From Epiperipatus broadwayi (taxonomy: Eukaryota; Onychophora; Udeonychophora; Euonychophora; Peripatidae): a stretch of DNA of 64,000 nucleotides. Position 1 is the stretch's first letter. Every line of letters starts with the position of its first letter. The stretch covers positions 162,001 through 226,000 of the forward strand of contig JAQFVV010000143.1 of NCBI GenBank assembly GCA_028023455.1, written 5' to 3'. The position numbers and the translations under genes are program-made. This document shows positions 56,818-64,000 of the stretch, piece by piece. Under the pieces are notes generated by a model, which saw only the letters and a list, made by a program, of their open reading frames with translations, was not told the origin of the DNA and did not search any database.

Positions 56818-58337
56818 TTACTTTTAGAGAATTTGATTACCCTTTTTAGCATTTAATATTACTATTTTTAGAATATAATTCTACTATCTTTCTATTCGCA
56901 TTTCTAAACTCAAATTAGTGTTTTCTTATTAAATATTATATATTTTTATTTCCTACATTTCATTAATGATTATCATATATTGAATTTTGTTAATTTTATG
57001 TATAAAAGTTACTTAATTATTTATTTTTAATTAAAAACGTTCCTACTTTTATTTATTAAAATAACGATCGAATGATTTCTTGTTCGAAGTTTATAAAAGT
57101 TTTAGCAATGAAAGGAATAGAATCCTGACGTATGAATCTTGATCTCCGTAGTTCGCCAATTTTAAGCAGGATATTTTATTTATTTATTTTTGCTAATTAA
57201 AGAACGAAATTATTTCATTTCAAAAACTTAATAATTTCCACCAGACGCTCTCTTTCTTTATTTATATGATTCTTATTCCCAGATTCATTAATACATTTAT
57301 TTCTGATTTTTTTTTTACATTTATTTCTTACATATACATTTTCAATTTAACAAAACGATCAATATTTTTTACTACTTAAGAATATCAATACTTTTAAAAT
57401 TAATTAGACAAAAATTCTTAAAAATAAATGAAATAATGTGAAAATATCTAAAGCTTTATGCAATCAAAACATTGGTCAAAATCTATGAAAGATGTCTTTT
57501 GAAGGTTAAATTAACTCTAATGCCTTTAAGGCTTCAAATTATTTTTGGTCTAATTTTAGAGATTTTAATCGTTTCGCGAATATCTTACATTGCTGAAATT
57601 TAGTAGGCATTTAATTATCTTGTATATAATAATCAAATTTTTATATTTTTCTAAAAATTTCTTATATAAAATTTAGCAAATTTCTAATTAATATACTACA
57701 TATATAATATTATTCACAAAATATACCCCCCCCCCCACCCGAGAGAATTTAATTAATTGTTTAGTTTATTCATTTCACATTCAGTTGTTTGTTGTTTTTT
57801 TACAAAAAAGCCCTGCTAACTGCCAACTCAAGATTTTATGAAACATGGAATCTCATTAAGAACATTCAATGATCGCAACAATCTGCTGAACTGAGTCATT
57901 TGTCAGGCAGTTTGGGGTAAATACACACCGTTATTGATGGACTGCTTAGTTTGAACAGTAGACAATGGTACCAGCTATCATAGTTATTATCACACATATT
58001 TATTTTATCCCTATTCTATTTGTCTTAATCTATATGTCCTTATGAATTTTTTTAATGTATATAACACATTCATCTTGCTTATTTATCATCTTATTTTACA
58101 CATGTATCAGCTTATATTTTATATTTCTTTTGTACAATATACAACATATTGATTTTGCATTCAATAAATTATAGAGATTAAAAGTGGTTTCACTTTTCCT
58201 GTATAAAAATTATAATGTGAAAGTGATACCTCTTTGATCCTTGTAGTAGGCAATAATGAATATATATTGTATGACAATAAATTTCATTTTAAAAGATTAT
58301 AATCTATAATAAAAATTAAAAAAGGTGTAAATATGGT
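56818..58337. other. AT-rich spacer, no gene recognised
   Basis: A poly-C run lies at 57726-57735. The stretch 57820-58000 is more complex than its surroundings (GTCAGGCAGTTTGGGG, GATGGACTGCTTAG) but yields no recognisable translation or structure. Confidence 0.5.
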
Positions 58338-58545
58338 TCTTTAGTATTATCCAACCGATGACGTATTACCCTGAAGCCATATCAGTCTGATCTTGCGATT
58401 TTTAAGATAACATCTCCAAGTAATTTGCGGACACATGCAATCGCTAAAATTTGTCTGCAGATCATGTGGTCACGGTACGTTAAAAATCGTAAGTTAGACT
58501 GATATGCTTTCAGGGTAATACGTCATCGGTTGGAAATACTAAAGA
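58338..58545. mobile_element. Hairpin MITE with about 67-bp arms
   Basis: Arms 58338-58405 and 58480-58545 are inverted copies with few mismatches, both containing CCAACCGATGACGTATTACC. The 75-base interior is less AT-rich than the window average and not coding. There is no other copy in the window. The arms start TCTTTAGTATT. Confidence 0.8.
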
Positions 58546-58790
58546 TGCCAGTCACATGATTTAGAGGGCTTCTTGGAATAAGATGATTGGTGAATGACAT
58601 TCAGCCAGAAGATGATTGGTGAATGACAGTTGGGCAGATAACTCTGTTGTTATATAAGATTAGTTTTTTGACATGGCATAGGATGAATTTTGCTTATTAT
58701 TTTAATTTATGTGTAGGCTAAATAATCTGCAATCACTAATAAAATATCTAAAGAATCAAGACTGAATCTTGGTTTTAACAACCTGTAAAT
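58546..58790 (+). repeat. Possible solo LTR
   Basis: The segment begins TGCCAGTCAC and ends ...TTGGTTTTAACA. It carries a directly repeated AGATGATTGGTGAATGACA (58580-58600 and 58611-58629), a TATA-like TTATATAAG (58651-58659) and an AATAAAA signal (58737-58743), in the order U3 - TATA - polyadenylation signal expected of an LTR. No second LTR, primer-binding site or target duplication was found, and its left edge coincides with the hairpin end. Weak call. Confidence 0.35.
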
Positions 58791-58814
58791 ATCAAATGAA
58801 AAATCAGTTTAATA

Positions 58815-59095
58815 AATTGTTGATGTTTTATACAACTCAGTGGAAGATACAGTTACTTCCGTTTTAATTACTTATATTTAAAGTTACAATTATTTATTAT
58901 TACATTTAATAAATTAAAATAAAAGACAAAATTCACCCTATAATTTAAAACTAGCCAAACAACTAATTATAACAACAGAGCTAAAAGATAAATGGTATCA
59001 TTCTATCTTTCTGTGTTAATGTTTTACATAACTCAATGGAAAGTACAGTTACTTCCGTTTTAATTACTGTATTTATATACATCAAATAATACAAT
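58815..59095. repeat. Family H direct repeats with small hairpin
   Basis: A block 'GATACAGTTACTTCCGTTTT' preceded by 'ATGTTTTA.A.AACTCA.TGGAA' occurs at 58822-58880 and again at 59022-59080 in the same orientation. Just before the second, 58981-59015 contains the hairpin AAAGATAAATGG / TCATTCTATCTTT also seen at 10.72 and 44.04 kb. The origin is unknown; possibly an old MITE with arm duplication. Confidence 0.5.
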
Positions 59096-59379
59096 ATTAA
59101 TATATAATAACTGCAATAGCAAACTTTCCAAGTGCTAGTTCTGTCATTGCAGCTCCCCCTAGTATTAAATTTGCTTTAATTTTGATTCTATTTTGTAAAT
59201 ATATAAAATAAGCTGATTTGATTGAGTCTATGTAAAAAAAATTTAATTTGTTTTGATGTTAACCCTAATTAATATTACTGTCTGCTTTACTTTTCATATA
59301 AGCTATTAAAAATACAGGTGAAACCAGATTCATTTTTTGTTTGCAAAGCATCTTTGATCTGGAGATCCTGGTATTATTG

Positions 59380-59755
59380 ATATAATCATATATATATATA
59401 TTGCTTATAACACTTCTTTCATATACACTTCAATGCAAACAAATTTTCTTAAAAACTTTTTTATTTTCCTTACAGGTTCGACTGTCCAGCAGTCTTCATC
59501 AGAGCTCTAATCTTCTCTCCTTGAATTAAAATGACCTAATCCTTTGTGTGATTCTCTTCTTATCAAAATATATTCTCTTATTCTTCTCTTTCACTTTCTT
59601 TGCATATCTTCATATAATCATATAAAGAAGTTTTTAAGAAAATTTGTTTGCATTGAAGTGTATGTGAAAGAAGTGTTATAATCAATATATATATATATAT
59701 GATTATATGAAGATATGCAAAGAAAGTGAAAGAGAAGAATAAGAGAATATTATTG
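59380..59755. repeat. Compound inverted repeat (two overlapping hairpins)
   Basis: Arm pair P: 59381-59465 with 59626-59708 (CACTTCAATGCAAACAAATT and its complement). Arm pair Q: 59570-59625 with 59697-59751 (TCTTTGCATATCTTCATATA and its complement). Q brackets the right arm of P. Between P's arms lies a CTGATGAAGACTG..CAGTCGAACC motif (minus strand, about 59507-59475) similar to the hairpin at 22.08-22.28 kb. The 87-codon minus open frame here is a by-product of the palindromes. Confidence 0.7.
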
Positions 59756-60654
59756 ATATAAATTATGCTTGAAATATTATCATTCTGGTTATTATACATA
59801 TAGTTGTTTTTTTTTTTACTTATAATACAATAAGTTGACAAAATAGTCTTTGAAATAAAATATCTAATAATTTCATTTTGTTAAGATTATTTTTATCATT
59901 TTATATATATATACAAAGAAAATTTATGCAACATATATACAAATTAAAATTTGATAAATGTATGCAAATATAATATATAATATAGAATAATAAAAAGAAG
60001 TGTTTGCTACATTTTGTATCACATGTGATATCCAAATTATTAATAAGCACATAAATGTACCATCATATTGGAATGCATTTTGGTTGTCCACTTTAATGTC
60101 TCATAAACAAATTACATAATTATTAGTCCAAATTAAGTACTTTTTGTTTTCAATGATGTTAAGCATAGTGATGAAGTTATTATTAAAGAAATCAATTAAC
60201 TCACAAATTATGCCAAAAGGCTATTTATTTGCTGTGTAGTATCTTTCTTTCATAGAGTATGATTGATTATGATACGCACAGGTAAAATGGATGAAAATGC
60301 AAAAAATGAAAAATAATGAAAGCATTAAGATTTAATAGTGTATGGTCACCCAAATTAGGTTGTTTTTTCCTTTATCTATTGTATTATTAAAGCAATGTAA
60401 AATTCCACTATAAACAATATGCAGTGATAGGCATAAATGTAATACTGTCTAACATAGAGAGAATTATTCTATGAAAACGTATCTCAGAGAAAGTAAAATA
60501 ACCATATGATATAACTATATATCATAAGTTTCCAGAGTGATACTTAGAAGCAGTCTTCTGTATATAAGTTCTTGAAAACATGACATTCAGTTCATATAAA
60601 GAGATGCAATATCCTAAACAGTATGCCAGCATAGCATTTAGACAGTTCAATATT
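59756..60654. other. AT-rich spacer, no gene recognised
   Basis: Nothing recognised. Confidence 0.5.
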
Positions 60655-60840
60655 ATTTTAATTAGATACCAACCAGTAAACACCTAAACATTCACAATAA
60701 AGATAGTAAACAATATTTCTCACTGCTGTCAAGGCAACCTTCTCACCTTTTAATAGCTAGAATGGAAATCCACTCTTACTAATGGTCCATTGAATATATA
60801 TGGATACTTAAAGATTGCAACTTGACGACAGAGAATGAAA
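60655..60840. repeat. Family C repeat, diverged copy
   Basis: 'ATTAGATACCAACCAGTAAA' followed by 'CACCTAAACATTCACAAT' is the reverse complement of 61043-61083. 'TGCTGTCAAGGCAACCTT' and 'GGAAATCCACTCTTACTAAT' match the family C arm and flank at 50.82-50.92 kb. Confidence 0.6.
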
Positions 60841-60964
60841 TATTGCTACAATGAAGTTTAAATAAATCGCCTTAATTAAATAAACATGTCCATGTAATTA
60901 ATACAGACTAATAAATAGTCAATTATAACATTACAAACTGCAATACTTTTAAATTGCTCATGTA

Positions 60965-61137
60965 TTATTTAAATAATAAGTGAAATAATGCTTAAAGCTA
61001 AATAGGATAATTATGTAATTAGATATCAATCAGTAACCACCAGATTGTGAATGTTTAGGTGGTTACTGGTTGGTATCTAATTACATAATTATCCCATTTA
61101 GCTTTAAGCATTATTTCACTTATTATTTAAATATTAT
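60965..61137. mobile_element. Family C-related hairpin MITE
   Basis: Arms 60965-61041 and 61059-61137 are inverted copies with only a few mismatches, sharing AAGTGAAATAATGCTTAAAG and AATTATGTAATTAGATA. The loop is about 17 bases. The inner sequence (CCAACCAGTAACCACC type) ties it to the copy at 60.66 kb. Confidence 0.8.
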
Positions 61138-61139
61138 TT

Positions 61140-61640
61140 TAGTATACTTTCAATCATACTATAGATCAATTCTAAAATTAGTTTTATTTTACCATATATT
61201 AAAATGAAAATAATTAGATCAGAAAGTATTATAATCAAGCAATAATATTTGAGTATAAATATCCTATACTTTACAATTGCTTGTTATTCTCTTAACCCAA
61301 TTTGTTTTATTTTATCTTAAGATTTAGAAATATATTATAAAGTTTAAAAAGTCATTATAGTTTGCCAAATCAAAACTTTATAGTATCTAATTTTATGCTT
61401 TTCATTAAAAGATGTATACACAAATGAAGTCCATGCTAAATTATTTTTTATTATGCTGTAGCATAATCTACTTGCATCTTCAAAGTTTAACTTATTCCAG
61501 TAGAATTAATAATCTTAAAAAAATTATTAATAAATTTATATATCTTTTATCAAAAATATGCCTTTTTCTTTCTATGTACCCATACACTACTTTATCATTA
61601 TTTTTAACTATTATCAATTAATTCTTCATTGAGTAGTTTA
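61140..61640. other. AT-rich spacer, no gene recognised
   Basis: The 69-codon open frame at 61412-61621 (+) has no recognisable motif. Confidence 0.5.
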
Positions 61641-61654
61641 AAGTATCTATATTT

Positions 61655-61760
61655 CTTTTCTGTTAAATGCCCATGTCTCAGATCCATAATTAAGAAATGG
61701 CAAAACATATATTAAAGGTTTTTTTTTTTCAAATTATTTGGATGTATATGTAATGAGATA
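61655..61760 (-). pseudogene. Small fragment of the RTE-like family
   Basis: The stretch 'GTTAAATGCCCATGTCTCAGATCCATAAT' type sequence through 'GGCAAAACATATATTAAAGG' matches 54290-54375 of RTE copy 3 (the region encoding 'VFNKCVLPVLTYGSETWTLN'), with a T-run replacing part of it. It is about 100 bp with no flanking element sequence, so it is an isolated scrap. Confidence 0.6.
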
Positions 61761-61799
61761 CTTACTGTATTAGTCCATAGATGATAAAAAATATCACAA

Positions 61800-62145
61800 A
61801 GACGTGTAAATAGACATTGAATTAAACACATTTACAATCTTCTAAAAAAGAAAACAATTTTAAAAGTAAATATTAGACAATATACCGATCAGGAGAAAGT
61901 TGTTAGTCAAAATGTTGGTTTATTATTTAATATTCACTTAAAAAAGTAATATTTTTTGTTTTTAAAAAACTGTAAATGTGCTTAATTTGGTCTTTATTTA
62001 CACATTTTAAAGTGAATACTAGATTATATTCAGATCAGGGAAAAGTTGTTAGTCAAAATGTTGGTTTATTATCTAATATTCTCTTTAAAAAACTGTTTTC
62101 GTTTTTAGAATATTGTAAATGTGTTTAATTCAGTCTTTATTTATA
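61800..62145. repeat. Inverted repeat with an internal direct duplication
   Basis: A unit containing 'GTTGTTAGTCAAAATGTTGG' followed by 'TTTATT.TCTAATATTC' occurs at about 61895-61985 and again at about 62045-62140 in direct orientation. The sequence 61807-61880 (GAATTAAACACATTTACAAT) is the inverted partner of the end of each unit. It resembles a hairpin MITE with one arm duplicated. No coding. Confidence 0.6.
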
Positions 62146-62149
62146 TGTT

Positions 62150-63860
62150 TGTGGCATAATTTTCTCCATGTTGTTTTCTCTTACTATCTATCGCCAGACT
62201 GATGCATGAGTGAAATCTCATCGTTGGACTAATACGTGTCTATAATAATTAGTGTTTTATTGTTATGTCTTCTTTACACATACAGACTTTTGTATCTGAA
62301 TGTTATATTAAATGAATTTTATTTTTATTAGTAATTTTTTAAGCATTGTAAAGGTTCTAAATTGGAAGTTATAATTTTACAAATCACCTGCTGCTTCCTG
62401 TGACATTTTACAAAAAAAAACAACAGATTCACCTTTGTCAAAACAAACAAAAAATAGTGTACAGTATAAAGAAAATAAATTAATATTTTTACAAATATCT
62501 AAAAAATTAAAAAGCAGTTAATGTCAGCTATTTTAAAAAATCTTTTTTATATATTCTTCCTTAAACATTTTTTTTCTCCCATTGAATATATAAAATTGTC
62601 CCAGGATTGGTTTAAATTATAATTCTCAAAATTTCGGAGATTATATTTATATATGCGATTATGAGAGAAGATGCAGCTTAAATAAATATTCCGTTTTTAT
62701 TTATTCTTTTAAATAGATGAAATCTTTTTTAATTAAAAACTCTTGCTTTTATCCTGTGCTCTATAGAATATACAATAGTTTTATTAGCAATAATCGTCTT
62801 TTACTTATTATTTGTAAAATACAAGCACTGATATGAAAACACCTGGAGCTAAGCAATGAAGATTTTAAATTCTCTAAGTGCTGAGCTTGTATGTATACGA
62901 ATATGCTTAAATATCTTCTTTTCTTTTTAAAGTATGCTACTATATGGCAAAATATATATGCATACAATATAATACTATTATAATATAATAATTATGATGA
63001 TAATAATTCATCAATTCGAGATTATAAATACAAAATTACATTTGGTAAACATAAATATGTTTAAAAAAATTAAAACAGGATGCTTAAAATAAGTCTTAGC
63101 AATTAGAATTACATTCTAATTATTCTAATATAATAATAATTAATACTGATTAAATGTTCGTTGTTTATTTTTTTTTAAAAATCAAATGACTTATTATGAA
63201 AAAATATGTACAATATATATAAAATTTGACATGCATAAATAGAATTATTATTGTTAGCAAAAAAGAATTTCAAGAAAAGAAAAAAAAAAGAAACATTATT
63301 CTATGAATAGAAAATAAAGTGAAAAATAAAATTTGTAAAATAAAACCAGCTTTTTTAAACAGAAATCTCATAAATAATGTCACCTCAGTTTTAAGCTTAT
63401 TTTTTTTATAAAAAAAATTATATTTCATATTACATAATCAATATTTTAAAACATTTTAAGCATATAATAAAAATTTATATCTAATCAATAAGTCTTTGGT
63501 TTTTTTTTTTTTGTAGCATGCTTTTAACTTATAAAGATTTAAAATACAAACCTTTAATTTTCTTTTCAATATTAAATGTGCAGAATGAGATGCATGAATT
63601 CAAACCCTTATTTTTTTCAAATAGTTTTGGGTCAGTCATCATGAAATTTTGATCGACATGTGAATATATCTCAGATATACACAATATATAAAAACAAAAC
63701 ATTTTTAATTTTCAGTTAAAACTGTATTTCTATTAATTGATTAATTTAATAAAGTATAGCAGTTTTCCATGTCAAATTGTTATTCCTTTAGTAGTCATAA
63801 GGGGGGCATATAACTAGTTTTTTTACTAATTCATTTTTAAAAAGAAATAAAACTAAACTT
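62150..63860. other. AT-rich spacer, no gene recognised
   Basis: Very AT-rich; long A or T runs at 63280, 63405 and 63500. Nothing recognised. Confidence 0.5.
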
Positions 63861-63865
63861 TAAAC

Positions 63866-64000
63866 TTCACATGATCACCATTTTTTATGTTTGCTCAAGC
63901 TTCCTAAGATTTATGTGTAATGCTCTCAGATCCAAGGTCCTCATTGATAAAAACCACAAGCTAGAAACTAGTCTAGGGTATTGGAGGAGTAGGCACGGGA
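63866..64000. repeat. Family A fold-back repeat, copy 7 (runs off the window)
   Basis: The left end (CACATGATCACCATTTTTTATG) is joined directly to an inner part of the right arm (AATGCTCTCAGATCCAAGG ... GCTAGAAACTAGTCTAGG). The usual left arm is therefore deleted, or the unit is recombined. The remainder lies beyond 64000. Confidence 0.7.

Noticed and set aside
59578-59841. 87-codon minus frame as a membrane protein
   Set aside because: It is Ile/Phe/Tyr-rich because the DNA is AT-rich, and most of it lies in overlapping inverted repeats.

Overview
This window looks like repeat-rich intergenic DNA from a very AT-rich animal nuclear genome. The base composition is far below 50% GC and long A/T homopolymers are common. 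Everything I can recognise as coding belongs to animal-type mobile elements: several lineages of APE-endonuclease non-LTR retrotransposon, a Penelope-like element with a GIY-YIG endonuclease, hAT-type non-autonomous transposons, tRNA-related SINE-like units and many fold-back MITEs. The mixture fits an invertebrate, but I cannot name the group from sequence alone. I see no credible host gene, rRNA gene, functional tRNA gene or CRISPR array.

Layout. 1-5.3 kb: AT-rich spacer, a degenerate tRNA-like unit, fold-back repeats, and a small fossil reverse-transcriptase 3' end. 5.35-9.74 kb: a large palindromic fold-back (family A) abutting a decayed non-LTR element on the minus strand. 9.74-13.1 kb: short direct repeats and a decayed RTE-like retrotransposon (+) carrying a hairpin MITE inside its endonuclease region. 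14.3-18.7 kb: a pyrimidine-rich (on +) CR1/L2-like retrotransposon on the minus strand, whose ORF1 keeps traces of a PHD finger and an SGNH esterase. 18.8-30 kb: fold-backs and a 1.1-kb non-autonomous hAT with a perfect 8-bp target duplication. 30-34.6 kb: a hammerhead-ribozyme-like site, two Penelope-like fragments head to head, a tandem Penelope 5' segment, and a second RTE copy inserted in it. 34.6-46 kb: mostly spacer with hairpin MITEs, a second hAT-like element, a SINE-like unit, and a second hammerhead with all its core nucleotides. 46.06-47.40 kb: a 5'-truncated jockey-like element with an 8-bp target duplication, followed by a third hammerhead-like site. 51.46-51.99 kb: an isolated GC-rich island of unknown origin. 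53.87-56.82 kb: the best-preserved RTE copy, sitting exactly inside one arm of a hairpin MITE. 56.8-64 kb: more fold-backs, a possible solo LTR, an RTE scrap and the edge of another family A copy.

No pathway or operon is encoded here. The window is better read as a stratigraphy of insertions. The two strongest results are (i) a small dispersed repeat family whose three copies each fold as a type I hammerhead ribozyme with a very short stem III, one of them with all core nucleotides and one lying downstream of a Penelope-like ORF; and (ii) nested insertions whose target duplications can be read directly. Frames are heavily broken throughout, so every coding call is a fossil. All coordinates were worked out by eye without alignment software, so boundaries may be off by a few bases, more where low confidence is stated.
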